Source: Mucidula mucida (lineage: Eukaryota; Basidiomycota; Agaricomycetes; Agaricales; Physalacriaceae). Taken from it: a stretch of 64,000 bases of DNA. Below, piece by piece: positions 11,919-23,146 of the stretch; position 1 is the stretch's first letter, and every line of letters starts with the position of its first letter. The notes under the pieces are model-generated. The model saw only the letters and a program-made list of their open reading frames with translations, ran no database searches and was not told the origin of the DNA. Made by a program: the position numbers and the translations under genes. The DNA is taken from assembly GCA_015501055.1 (NCBI GenBank), contig JADNYV010000040.1:186001-250000 (forward strand). The letters run 5' to 3'.

Positions 11919-12831
11919 TCAACGCTTCGCGCCCTTGGCCAAGAACAAGGGACTCTCATTGTCGAACCCAAACACCTTCCCATCCAACACCGCACCCGGG
12001 ATAAGATCGAACTCAAAATTCAGCAGTCCAGCGGCCTCGAACGTCCTGCGCATATCCGCCTCAGCGAACGACCTCTGGTGCGCCACGATAGCGTCGAATT
12101 CAGCGGGGAGCGGCGCCGTCTCTGTTGGGCTGCCGCCAATGCGGTCAGTGACCAGGAGCAGACCGCCTTGTTTCAAGAAGAACGCGAGGATCTTTGTCAT
12201 CTCGACGGGGGACTCGAAATGGTGGTACGCCATTGTGCACTGGGAGGGTTGGGGTGGTTATTCAGACTTGTTGAGAAAGAGTGGGGGGAATGATACATAC
12301 GATGATGACGTCGAATTTCTCTCCTCCGAGTTCGCCTTCGACGCCCTTTAGCTCGTGTACGGAGGCCTGCATCTTGTCGGAGACGCCGAGGGCGGTGGCG
12401 CGCTTGTTGTACGCGTCTACCATGCACTGGCTGATGTCGACGCCGAGGATGCTCTTGCAATACGGGAGGAGCTCTTTCTCCATCAGGCCTGAAATTAGGC
12501 GACGTTAGCAAGGGGATTGATTAGGACGCGAGAGCCATGCATACCGGTGCCACAGGCAAAGTTGAGGAGCGTAGTAGAGTTCGGATCGAACTTGTAGCCA
12601 TTGCTGACGATGTACTTTCCTTGTCTGCGATGATGATATTCAAGGAGGACGATACCATTTCTGGGATATCGCGTACTTTTCGGTCAGATCCAAGATCATG
12701 GGGATGTTGTCGTATTCCCCGGCCTTCTTATTGAAGTGCTCCTTGTTTGCGGAGACAAAGTCGTGTCCATGCCCGGCGGGCTCTTCGTGGTGATGGTGCT
12801 GGTGGTGCTGGTGGTGGTGCTGGTTAGACAT
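11919..12831 (-). CDS. Class I SAM-dependent methyltransferase, copy A
   Basis: Small class I methyltransferase with motif I LNFACGTG, acidic motif II ILGVDIS, motif IV FDVIIVCTMAYHHFESP and motif VI GGLLLVTDRI. The substrate is unknown. The mature protein would begin at 12831 (MSNQ) with a His-rich tract (HHHQHHQHHHH). An upstream in-frame ATG (12945) lies only about 25 bp from a TATAAAA box, so it is probably leader. Introns follow CGTG and VIIV. The first junction, near 12650, is only about 31 bp, and the phase-correct splice would create TGA, so the copy may be inactive there. The 3' end is intact, ending LFLAKGAKR. It is the inverted paralogue of the gene at 23147. Confidence 0.75.
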
Positions 12832-13091
12832 GATAACTCCTAGAACAACGACGAAGACGGCTAGGACATTATGAGGCGTAAACCGAATGAGACGAGGGGA
12901 GAACGCACTGAAGAAAACTGGGCGTGAAAGGATGCGACGGTACATAAAGTCTCGTCGACGCGGTCCATTTTATAGTCTGTTCTGAGACGCGGTAATGCAT
13001 CACATGGGAGCTTGCAAGAGTAGGAGACGCGCTTACTCATCCTTGACTGAGAAGGTCCTCAGAGCTTACTCATCCACTGTTCAACAAGTGA

Positions 13092-15101
13092 TATCTCCTG
13101 TCGTACATAAGGAACGAACGAAAGGAGATTGCAGTTTGTCTTTTGCTGGGCAAAGCCTTTTTAGAAGCCTCTGCCTCCAATGGTTGCCGAAGTAACGACC
13201 ATAAACGGCTCCGGCTTCTGTTCCAACTGCAGCCGTCACTGCTGCTTGCAGATCTAAAAACCGCGATCGATACTCTTAAACGTCTTGTTCAGGAAGCAGA
13301 AGGAGAAAACTGGTTTCTGGACAACGCGATACAGCATACTCTGCAGGAAATCTTTCTGATCTGGACTCCTGCTCCGGAGGAATCGCTGTTCATCGTGGTG
13401 GACGAAGTCAACTGTTGCACCGATTGTGTACCGATCCTGCAAGAGTCCGACGAAGACAGGGTCGGGATTCCTTTCTCAAGGAACTACTTCGCATATGGCA
13501 TTATCACACGAAAGACTTCAATGTCACCTTTGTTCTCGCTGGTGTGAGGATTGTCCGTGAGTATTTCAGTGAGGCAGAATGGGAGTCGTACCGCCGGAGC
13601 TCTAATACGGGAAGTTTTTCTGACGAAACTTCAGCAAGAGTACCTCGACCAATTGATTCCGTCGAATTATGCGAGAAGCGCCAGCGGTCGAGCGTTGAGC
13701 AAACGTGTAGCGATGTGGTTAAGGGAAGGTGCGTTTCGGTCAGGTTTTTTTCTTCTGGAGGGTGTTGACCACTAGGTTCTCTAGACATCGACTGACACAT
13801 CTTTTGTAACAGAACTCCTCGAGCAAGGGTTCCAAACACCACATCTATATCTCAATAAATACATCCGAAGCTTCACTTCATGCGACCCCATGGACGAGCG
13901 TAAATTCTATGAGCGTAGTACAGTACAAACTGGCAATCCTTATGATACAAGGGTCTTGTTGCATAATCCTGGTGAGTCCGTCCATCCGCGTTCATCCCTC
14001 AGGACCGATCACTACACAGCGTACGTCGTGCTCGCCAGCCTTTAAGACGCTCTCGTCAGATGCCTGGTGACCGGAAAGACGGATATCACGTTCGGGCCCG
14101 AACGAGTTGATGTTGTCAGTCAGGCGGTTGGACGTTTCCTGGACACAGACATGCAAAAGATTGTTATTGATGAGCCGCTCATTCTCATTGCTGCTTGTCA
14201 ATGGGTTAGGAAGAAGAAGATCGCCATCACAAGCCTGTCGTATTATAAACAACCCCAGTTCCGGCCTTTCAGGACTTTATCCACCTCCACATACTTCATT
14301 CTCCTTGGTCTCTTCCACGCCTTCGTTCGATCTTACCGTCTGACGGAGCTCATCAAGTTTCCTCGTGTTTCAATCTGGGCGCACCACAAGGCCCAACTTA
14401 TCAAGTTGCACAAGCTGTCTGGCAACCGGATGAAGTGGTCGTACCAGTCATACGTCTCTGGAACTTCCACACGACTTGTCTGGGCCTCTGAAGGACCTCA
14501 CGATACGAAGCATTGGTTCGATTCCTTTGGAAATGAAGGCACCCCGCCTTTTTGTGTACATAACAGTCTCACCTCACCACCATCATTTTCCCTCTACAAC
14601 TAGCAGACAATACCGCGATTTGGATCGCGTGAAGGTTCTCATGGATCCCACTGGTGATGTTGGGGAGGCATTTCGACAAATGCATCCTGATCATTTGCCT
14701 GATGCATGTCGCTTCTTCTTTATTATAATCGAGCCTAATATCTTCAACAGCTGCCTTCGCGTCGAAGCCACCCTTCTTCAAAACATGTACGTTCAGCCTC
14801 GCCGCATCTTTTTGTCCTGACATGCTTGTAGCCTTCTCTAGCCGATCGATTTCAAAAACTGCCTGGTCGGCGTACCGATATGGGCAAGTTCTCTCTCCTC
14901 AGGGTTCTCGCTCCCCTGTACGATGGCGTTCGTGTTGCGCAGCTCGACTCTAGCAGGGATACCCCGTGTGCGCTACTCGACATGTCTAACTTTGACGATC
15001 GGCCTTTAGAGGATGTTCCTCGCGATGTCATCGCAAACGCGTCTGCCACGTCTCAGCCTACGATCAGCTTCGAGGCCCAGCATCGTAGGACTACTATGTA
15101 A
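13092..15101 (+). pseudogene. Crinkler-like P-loop NTPase, N-terminally truncated paralogue
   Basis: Tail-to-tail paralogue of the gene at 15443-18895. The region kept includes the segment around QLQPSLLLADLKTAID, the Walker B-like strand LFIVVDEVN, a segment ending LLEQGFQTPHLYLNKYI, an IVIDEPLILIAACQW motif, GTPPFCVH and the C-terminal GKFSLLRVLAPL block. The Walker A half is missing. Recognisable sequence starts within about 15 bp of the edge of the inverted methyltransferase arm (13078). The frame shifts several times between 13400 and 14900. A broken relic that still looks like its intact neighbour. Confidence 0.7.
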
Positions 15102-15258
15102 ATAAGCTTGTCACTTGTCTACTGAGTACTACTACTATACCGAGAATTCAATGTTTATTGGTTCTGATTGTTCTGACAGTAAGCTGATCGTCATCAAGCA
15201 TGCTATTCGTCACATCCAGCGTTGCCTTTTCCTCGGTCTCTCGTTATCAGCGTCCTCT

Positions 15259-15325
15259 TGAACTTTTGCCTTCGAGATCTCCTTCTACCCCTTGAGGCTT
15301 GAGCTCGCGTACGGAGGCTTGCATT
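15259..15325 (-). pseudogene. Methyltransferase relic E
   Basis: On the minus strand, about 65 bases read MQASVRELK, then a two-codon insertion, then GVEGDLEG. This matches MQASVHELKGVEGELGG of copies A and B. No other part of the gene is seen nearby. It sits in the 340-bp gap between the two Crinkler-like genes. Confidence 0.65.
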
Positions 15326-15442
15326 TGTTCTAGCAAGGGTCTCTCAAGCATTTAGACATGATACAGCGAATAATGTGAATCAGATATTACAATGCCAGTA
15401 AATCTAATGTCCATTGATTCAACAGGTAGTATGGGTAGTACG

Positions 15443-18400
15443 CTAATCATCAAGCATCGTATTCGTCACCGTGTCTGTGTCTTCTTCGGTATTCAGCCTC
15501 GCCATTTTCCTCGGTACCTCGTTATCAGAGTTATCACCATCGGATTCATCATCAAATTCGACTCCTAGAGTACTCTCGTCATCTTGATGCTCGTTTCTCT
15601 TTCTCTTCGGCGCCACGGTCTCATCCCTTTCAAACTCCTGTAGAGCATCAGGAGGGAATTGGTGCCGAGTAGTATGTTTCAAGTTCTCAGTGTCCAGGGC
15701 GACCAGAGGATGCTTATGGTCGTCGTCACGGTCGAAAACACTTTTGAGATTCACGGGACGCGGAAAATGGGCCACTACCCGCAGAAGAGAGTACGTTCCG
15801 GCGTTCGGTGTAGCCTTCCTTTGGGTAGGCCATCCTTCAATGCGCTCAAGGTTTTTTCCTTGAACTGATGCTGCAGCATATGCTCTGCAAACTTCTGTTT
15901 TGCACCTCATCGTCATAGTAAACACAATGTAAAAATGACTCTCACATCATAATAATTTCTGAAGCCCTGCTTTCCGGAGTTCTTTTTGCGTGACTAAACA
16001 ATGTGAGCTTTGTGGCGTAAAATTGTGCAAGAGTATGACTTACTGTGAAGAAGTTTTCTGGAGTTACGGAATCAATAGCCTCCGTCACTTCGCGTCCATT
16101 GACTCCCACCGACTCAGCCGTTCGAAGTGTGGCTTGGACTGCGACCCAAAGTACGTCGGAGCATCCTGTCCCTCCTTTTCGAGTTTCAGCATACAGAGAA
16201 GGTCGGGGCCCATGTACTTTGCAGGAAAGAGAATAGAGGCAGGCGTATCGGTTTCGTGGCGGAGAATGTTTGGCGATTCGAAACTGTATACCGAATCCTC
16301 TTCACTGACGCCAAGTGTCCCCGGATATCCTGGAGTTTCGCCTTCACGGGTATTTGGGGGTAATCGAAGGATCCTTCGAGATAATCGCCATTTTTAGAGT
16401 AAAACGACACTAGTGTGGCACGACAAGAGCCAAGCTCAAGTTCGACCTCAGATGGCGTACTACTGGCTTGTTCACCATTGTGCGTGGGATGAGCGCGAGG
16501 GAATGTGAAAACTTCTGAAAGTTTAGATCGACTGGATGCAGAGAAGACCTGAGAGAAGTAGTATGCCAACAGATTCTCGAACGCCTGAGGTTCACGTGAT
16601 CTAAGACTCTTCACCATGGAGCAGAAGAGAGGTTCTGCGAAAGGTCTCTCCCTTGGATCCGCGGCTACTTGGCGATGTGCTAATTTGTTGAACCAGGTAA
16701 ACGCGGCCATGATGATCAATGGTTCGTAGATCTGTACTGTGGCACTCCTGGCTAGTATAGGAAGTTGGCCCAAACCAACTCTCAGCAAGCTTCCGGTGAC
16801 ATCCTCGGCGTACCAAGGCTTCAATCCTCGTACCATACGATGATACACATCTTGACGGAGTGTTTCGATACAGTCTATGTCTAACAAACATCAATATGGC
16901 ACACAAATGCTTCTACTTCGCAAACAGCTTACCGAGTTTTTCGAACTCGATGGGACAGTAATCCGGAGGGGAATACCTGGAAGGTCCATGGGATATTTCT
17001 GGGACATCGCATCCAAAGGATAAAAATGTGCCAGTTCTCAGATATACATGTTGAGGAGTACGTTGGCCCGAAATCCGTCGAGCTCTGCACAACCCAGCAA
17101 ATACTGGATGAAGGAAGCCGTAAGTCGATACCTGACATGAGCATAAATATGGCAGCTGTGCGGCAAACATACTACTAGAAATATACCTTCCCCGCAACCA
17201 ATACCATATTCGCTCAAGCAAAACTTTCCCTTCCGGCGAATCGAGCAGACTCGATGGAAGGTATCGATTGAGATATGCATGCAGCTCGTCCCGGTCGCGG
17301 AATGATCCCATGAACACGGCCACCGACCAGAGGTCGAGCTTGGCAATTGAACCTTTTCGAGGATGGTTCAAGGAAAGATCGGTACCCGTAATGATGAATT
17401 GAACGCTGCACCGATCTGATGCATGGAACGTGCTCCAGTGGGCAGCCACCTCCCGAAGAAAGGGCCTTGTTCGAAAATTCCCCATCTCGTCCGTTGACGA
17501 AGCAGTCAAGAATGCGTTGGGCAGTTGAAACAACCCTTCCTGGGCCTCATCGATGATCGTTGGTATCTCGATATCAATGTCATAGTTGTACTTGTTAACC
17601 TCCTTTGGGTAAAGAAGTGCGTTGATCCTCTTCAAACTCGTTTCAGCCAGTTCGACCACATAAGCGTCACTTGCCCTTCGTAACGCTTCGGCCAAGGACA
17701 CAAAGACGTCGTCGATATCTTGTAGACAAAGAATGTGGGGTTGTACTTGGAGATGCATCCAAGCCCTCCTAGACTCCATGGTGTTTATAACCGCATGCGT
17801 ATGAGCCTTGTCGAGATACTCGGCAAGTAGACACAATCGCGCGGCAAGGACGCGACGAAGTAGGTGTCTAGCCTTGTCTGAATTCCTCTGTGCAGTCTGC
17901 ATCCGAGATGTCTTCACCAGTGGCACTGCCTCTAGTGAGGGTTTTGAGAGTAAGGAAAGATCTTGTTGAGAAAGGGAGTCCGCCAGTTCCTTGAAGACCT
18001 TGAACAAATCACAGGAGCCAATTTCGGAGGCTTTGCGTGTATCCGCGAAGGCGTTGGAAAGCGTACCCTTTGGATCTGCGCAAGTGAAGTAGAAGGCATA
18101 CTTCTTGCACATCGCCTCAAGACAAAGTCGGGTTTTTCCTGAACCCGCAGCATTGATGAAGTATCTACGCAATGGATTTCAGCAGCAGAATCCAATACAC
18201 GGTGAAAGAGTAACTGACTTGTGGCCTCCGTTCATGAAATTCATCAGATTGTCTATCGCGTCGCGATTGGGGTTGATGCCCAAGCCATCTAGGAGAAGAC
18301 TTGGAATTCCAGAGCGCCCTGCCTGCGGCAGCGCAAGGTTGTCGAGGTGGCTGAGTGCGTCGTTAGAGGCGCTTAGCTCGTCGCCTTGTTTGTTCAGGGC

Positions 18401-18895
18401 CCAAGGTGTCAAGCCCAATTTCCCCTGGACCAATTCACCAAGAGCAGGTCGTATGCGCGAGAGCAAGGCTTCGAGCTTCGCTTCAGCTTGACTGGAGACG
18501 TGTTCAGCAGTCGAACCAAGGCCCAAGTCCGCGTCCGTGATACCAAGTCCTCGAAGCCTCATGATTACTAAATAACCTCAGCTATGGGTGTACGAGTAGG
18601 TTAGAACACACGAACAGTCCTTAGCCTCTTCAGGCCATTTCGCGCCAAGAATGAGCGATAGATTAAAGCCGCGCGTGCGATAAAGCTCTAAAATGAAAGC
18701 TCTACAGTCGGGTCGCGTCTCAAAGCGACCCGAAGGCAGATGCCCCAGCATAGTATGGAGGAGGTTGATAGTGGAGTCATCGTCGACAGCGGGGAGTTCC
18801 CAATCATCCGCAGTATCAGGAGCGGCGCCCAAGTCCCGATGATCTTGGTCAATGCTGGCGAAAGTGGGAGACGTGACAGGGAACGTCTCGACCAT
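15443..18895 (-). CDS. Crinkler-like P-loop NTPase, frameshifted
   Basis: Large protein of a family expanded in mushrooms that resembles Crinkler-type (CRN) effectors: a P-loop NTPase followed by a C-terminal domain that may be nuclease-like. The start at 18895 (MVETFPVTSP) and an intron of about 48 bp near 18565-18610 lead into MRLRGLGITDADL. Walker A is NAAGSGKTRLCLE, just after an intron near 18170-18225, and Walker B is EIPTIIDEAQ. Further exons carry ATVQIYEPLIIMAAFTW, DTPASILFPAKYMGPDLL, LWVAVQATLRTAESV and GTYSLLRVVAHF. The acidic tail contains KRKR. One C seems missing from a CCCCC run (minus strand, near 16357), and a second base near 16154. Either two errors or a recent pseudogene. 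The role is unknown to me. Confidence 0.7.
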
Positions 18896-19344
18896 GGCGT
18901 TAATTGACTGGAGAAGGAGACAAACAAGTAAAATGTGAATGATCAAGAGCTCGAACCCATTAAATAGCGCTTCATCCTGATGGCGAGCCACAAACCCTAC
19001 TCGGACAGCTGCATGCAGAACAATACACCGTCACTGACAACCGATGACAATTATTTTGAAACAATAGATATCGTGCGACTAAGTGTCCACTAGTACACAG
19101 CGGCGCGTTCCTTGATGCTTGAAAAACACCGTTCAGAGTCTAAAGTCGAACCAGAGCCTTTGGGGGTCCAGGATGCGCAGGGTGTTTCAATGGATCCACA
19201 TATACACTACCCGACGATGTTTGGCAAAGTGTTCTGGAATCCGTTTGGCGATGACCCATGTAGAAAGATGTTTCACGATGATTGATCCTGTCATATCATC
19301 TCCGACGTTCTATCGCATCCCGAACCGCAACGACAAGTTGGGTA
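18896..19344. other. Intergenic, nothing assigned
   Basis: This 450-bp stretch lies between the start of the Crinkler-like gene and the end of TAD1. A 57-codon open frame on the plus strand (19114-19284, beginning MLEKHRSESKVEPEPLG) has no recognisable feature. I see no other gene. Confidence 0.4.
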
Positions 19345-20724
19345 TTAACCTATGAACAATTGGACGTTCGCATCGGTCTTGGCCCAGCCACAGAAAGCTC
19401 CACCTGGTCCTATAAGTCGCTGCTTTGCCTCTTGGTACTCCGTTTGACCTTGCTTGGCGGCATGGTACGTTTGCAGCGAACTGAAGTGGGTGTCAACTCA
19501 AGTTCGTCACGTCGCCGAACCCCAGCTTACTTTGTATGAGACAGCTCGTTAAATAGCTTGAACAGGCTCAGTTGAGAAAGCACAGGGCTAGACATTGAAT
19601 GTCAGTCAAAACTGTTGGAGGTAACAACGAGGACTCACAGAGACTTGTCGCGTAATCTGTGCTTCGGGGACACTCCCCGTCGATAGCCATTGATAAGAAC
19701 TTCCGGTACGCATTTCGCGTCTGCAAACCAACATAAGGCTGTGCCTGTGGTCAGTATCTAACCCCAGTAGATGCATACGCTGCTTACAATCATGACAGGA
19801 TCCTGAAGCCACTGGCAGGGACTCCCGAGAATGAATGAAAACACGATCCGTGAAACTAATCTCGGGTCTATGACAGAAAAAGCTCTCAGGAAGTCCTACG
19901 TGATATCGTTGATATTCAATTGGAAGATAACCGGAGAATGCGGTACCTTGGATACCCTGTAATCTACCACACAAAGCGCGACGACAATCTTCCAAAACCA
20001 TATCGCGAAGTACCTCCGATACCTCCCCGATTGTGTGGAAGCAGGATAGACAGGTCCAATGAAACGCGATCCCAACGCGCCTTGGATACCCAACACGCTC
20101 CAGGACGCTATCTTGTCACTACAAGACATAGATTGCGTGGGCGGAGAGTCTGCCCGGCCAGGTTTTGTCCTGAGAACACCGAACAGCGCGTAATTATCTC
20201 GCCCTCGAGATGCTTGAGTGGGAGACAATGCAGGATACACCGCGGAGTCTTTCAGGGTAGCCATAGCAGCATCCTGGAACGTGGCGAGGAATCTCGTAGA
20301 CGCGTCGCCGCCTGTTGATGAGTCGTCAGATAGCAGAAGAAAGACACAACTTACATGGAACTGTGGATATGTACATGTGGAGCTCGGCTCCTTTGACTAG
20401 AGTAAACTTGTGCCCACAAGGACAGATCCAGTCAGATGCTAGCTGGGAGACAGTCACCCGCTTGGTTTCCTCCATGAGCCATCGCAATGCGCCGCGCCGC
20501 GCAAGTACCTCTGCGTGACTGTCATGCAGAGCCTCTCCTGACGCTGGCAAGCGGGCCGTGGGTAGGCATTTTGTTCCAGTCCCGATAGATATGATCTTTA
20601 ACCCTCCGGTGACATTGTTGAGTAGATAGAAAGAAGCAAGAATGGTATATTTCCCATCTGGAGGGGAAAAATTGAGGGATTTGTAGAGAGCAAAGATTTC
20701 ATCTACTATCTCATCGTGGTTCAT
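19345..20724 (-). CDS. TAD1: tRNA-specific adenosine deaminase TAD1/ADAT1
   Basis: Deaminates adenosine 37 of alanine tRNA to inosine. It is the ancestor-type enzyme of the ADAR family. The active-site motif HAEVLARR supplies a zinc ligand and the catalytic Glu. The second zinc ligand lies in TVPCGDAST, restored across an intron, and the third in [11 protein letters not shown]. The C-terminal part reads [36 protein letters not shown] and a final [17 protein letters not shown]. Several small exons make up the 3' half. Near 20050 the frame changes by one base between SRFIG and [14 protein letters not shown], so one base is probably missing. [11 protein letters not shown] at 20724 is preferred; ATG 20757 is in frame. 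The gene is head-to-head with the RRM gene at 20805. Confidence 0.85.
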
Positions 20725-20765
20725 GGAAAGGAGAGATGATCGCGTCGGAGAAAGCAAGTGGTAGA

Positions 20766-20779
20766 TTAGGTTAGGGTTT
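20766..20779. promoter_or_regulatory. Telomere-like TTAGGG motif in a shared promoter
   Basis: TTAGGTTAGGGTTT lies between the divergent starts of TAD1 (20724) and the RRM gene (20805), which are only 80 bp apart. TTAGGG-type boxes bind Tbf1-like factors in yeast promoters. That use here is inference. Confidence 0.4.
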
Positions 20780-20804
20780 GACGATCATTTTCTTTCCTGC
20801 TCCC

Positions 20805-21846
20805 ATGTCGCGGCTGCTTGGGAAGCTCCAGTGGCAGATTGCCAAGGTCAAAAAGCGCTATGTAGAGATCCCGCCGACAGTCACGACCATCATGGCCCAG
20901 AACCTGCCGTCTTACCTCAACGCTCCTGCCTTGCGCAAACAATTTGAGCAGTACGGCAATGTCCTGGATATGCGCAGTGCGTCTTTTTGCCGTGTCTTTT
21001 AACGCGACTTATTCTTCTTGCCAGTAAACTACCCGCCTCAGCGACAAGTGCGGAAGCCTCCAGTCGCTTATGTTACCTTCAAGGATCATTCAGACGCGCG
21101 AAGACTATTGGAGGCTCACGAATTCTTCCCCATGTTTGTCCCACAGTTAAACGGAAAGAACAAACGGCCACTGAGCCTTTCGCCATGTCTGTCGACACAA
21201 GTCACCGGTCCCGCTGTTACGAAGATTCGTACTGCTCTCAGTGATATTCCAAAGACCGACCAGAGGCCTCGCGATACCCTCTACGTCGGAAACCTCGATT
21301 TCAATACGCGAGTCGCAGAGCTCACCGCCTACTTCCGGCAATGGGGGAAGGTTCTGAAGGTTGTAATAGGTAATTTTCATCGACTTGAGTATGAAGACTC
21401 GCGCTCATGCTCGTACCTTAGTAAAGGACAAGCTCGGCCAGTCCAAAGGTGTCGCCTTTGTTCGTTTCGAAAACGTCGAAGACGCGGTGAAATGCTGGGA
21501 AGACGAGGACAGAATGCCGTTGCGGAAGAGAGTGCCTCTTGTGCAATTCAAGCAGCCGACGAACACCATCGACGTGACTGGCCTCGATCCTGAAACCACG
21601 GCGCAAGAGATACGTGCATATTTTGCCAGTTGGGGTGAGGTGAAGAGGGTCAACCTCAGTAAGTAAACATTTCGTACGGAGGATTTTGTCGCTCATTCGA
21701 TACGTTAAGAGAAAGGCGAGGATGGGCAACCGACGGGTGCTGCTGTTGTGTCTTTCGCCGACACGGCTGAAGCTGTCAAATGTTGGGACGCCAGCTCGAA
21801 GCCATTGTTACGCGATGCGATCCCAAACGTGCGCCCGAGCAATTGA
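20805..21846 (+). CDS. RNA-binding protein with three RRM domains
   Basis: Three RNA-recognition motifs can be traced. The first has LPSYLNAPALRKQFEQYGNV and, across an intron, PPVAYVTFKDHSDARRLL. The second has DTLYVGNLDFNTRVAEL and, across an intron, SKGVAFVRFENVEDAVKCW. The third has NTIDVTGLDPETTAQEIRAY and, across an intron, GAAVVSFADTAEAVKCWD. RNP2- and RNP1-like strands are present in RRM2. Introns lie at about 20980-21025, 21369-21421 and 21660-21710, and the frame is intact to the TGA at 21846. The N terminus (MSRLLGKLQWQIAKVKKRY) is basic and amphipathic, compatible with mitochondrial import, but that is a guess. Specific function unknown. Confidence 0.8.
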
Positions 21847-22900
21847 AGGAAAGCACGTAGACCTCGCCGCGAAGCAGATGCGCGGCTAAAACTTGCGCCA
21901 TGGCGGTACCGCCTGCATATGTGTTTCAACAAATCTTCGATGCGTACACCCGTGTTGCCAGCGCGTCGAATGATTGACGATTTTCCAAGCGCTCATTGAA
22001 AGAACCGCGGCTTTTCAGGCTCAGGCTCAATCGCTTGTTCATCTTGTCAGAACGAGATGTATTTTTGGCGTAGGCGCACTGTGGCGGTCGTTGACCTTAA
22101 TGCTGTGACGACTTTCGAGATATCACTCCACTCAGATCGTCTTGACTCTTATCTATTATCTTACTATCTGTACTTATAATCTTCCCTTAGACAATCCCCT
22201 CAATGCCAACAATCGTGCTTAAAGTATGTACTCAACTTAAATCTACATTTTGTATACATTGCCCTTGTATAATAGATGTTATGAATGTTCTCCCACCTCT
22301 TCAGCTCTTGATCGGTAGAACGAACTTATACTGCAGTAGCAATTTGCCTCCAGAAATCAGCAACTTGGTGCGGCCAGCACGCGGGAATGGCTCGGCAAAT
22401 AGGGCTTTTCTAAACCTGCTCCCTGAATGATGTTTTTCAAATGTCAAGGAACGCGTCGCCGTGTACTGCTGGACACACAGTCGCACGACATCTATTGTTT
22501 CATAGCAGTTATCGTCGGTTGTCAGTGATTGGTGTATTCTTCTGCAAGGAGCTGTCAGCACCAATTCCCTTCCGATGTTCTACAGAGACTCGAAAGAGAT
22601 GAAACAGTAGCGCTGACGAGAAAGAGGAATGAACCTCAACAAGATGAGACTACAAAAGTCGATGGATCCGACAGTGGTGTATAACGAGAGACCGAGGAAA
22701 AGGGCGAGGCTGGATACAAAGACATACATAGTAACGACAGACGACCAATGGTGACAAATACGATGCTTGATGTGATTAGCCTTCGTATACCAGAGTAACC
22801 TGAATTGACGGACATTAATGTACTGGCAGCCAATGGCAGCAGTGCCAACGGTACTACATACCTGTACGTACTACTACTACGTAGAGTCAGGCCTTTGGCA
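21847..22900. other. 1 kb intergenic, nothing assigned
   Basis: Short open frames only, without splice-consistent exons or recognisable domains. Contains the 3' flank of the RRM gene. The inverted-duplication arm begins at 22901. Confidence 0.5.
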
Positions 22901-23003
22901 AGTGGATGAGTAAGCTCGGAGGACCTTCTCAGTCAAGGATGAGTAAGCGCGCCTGCCCTTTGCAAGCTCCCATGTGATGCATCTGACGCGTCTCAGAATA
23001 GAC

Positions 23004-23010
23004 TATAAAA
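23004..23010 (+). promoter_or_regulatory. TATA box of methyltransferase copy B, with paired TGAGTAA upstream
   Basis: TATAAAA lies 23 bp before the first ATG (23033), so transcription should start near that ATG and translation more likely at 23147. Two TGAGTAA motifs at 22907-22913 and 22940-22946 fit the bZIP consensus TGASTMA and are kept in copy A (13033-13039 and 13066-13072). Confidence 0.5.
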
Positions 23011-23146
23011 TGGACCGCGTCGACGAGACTTTATGTACCGTCGCATCCTTTCACGCCCAGTTTTCTTCAGTGCGTTCTTCCCCCGTCTCCTCCAATTTAC
23101 GTCTCATAACGTCTTAGCCGTCTTCGTCGTTATTCTAGGAGTTATC

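Noticed and set aside
14510..14530. GGTTCGATTCC, a tRNA B-box-like sequence
   Set aside because: No A box or acceptor-stem pairing upstream, and it lies inside the truncated Crinkler-like coding sequence. No tRNA was found in the window.
23033..23146. Hydrophobic N-terminal extension MYRRILSRPVFF of methyltransferase B as a targeting signal
   Set aside because: A TATA box only 23 bp before this ATG makes it likely 5' leader; kept as an alternative only.
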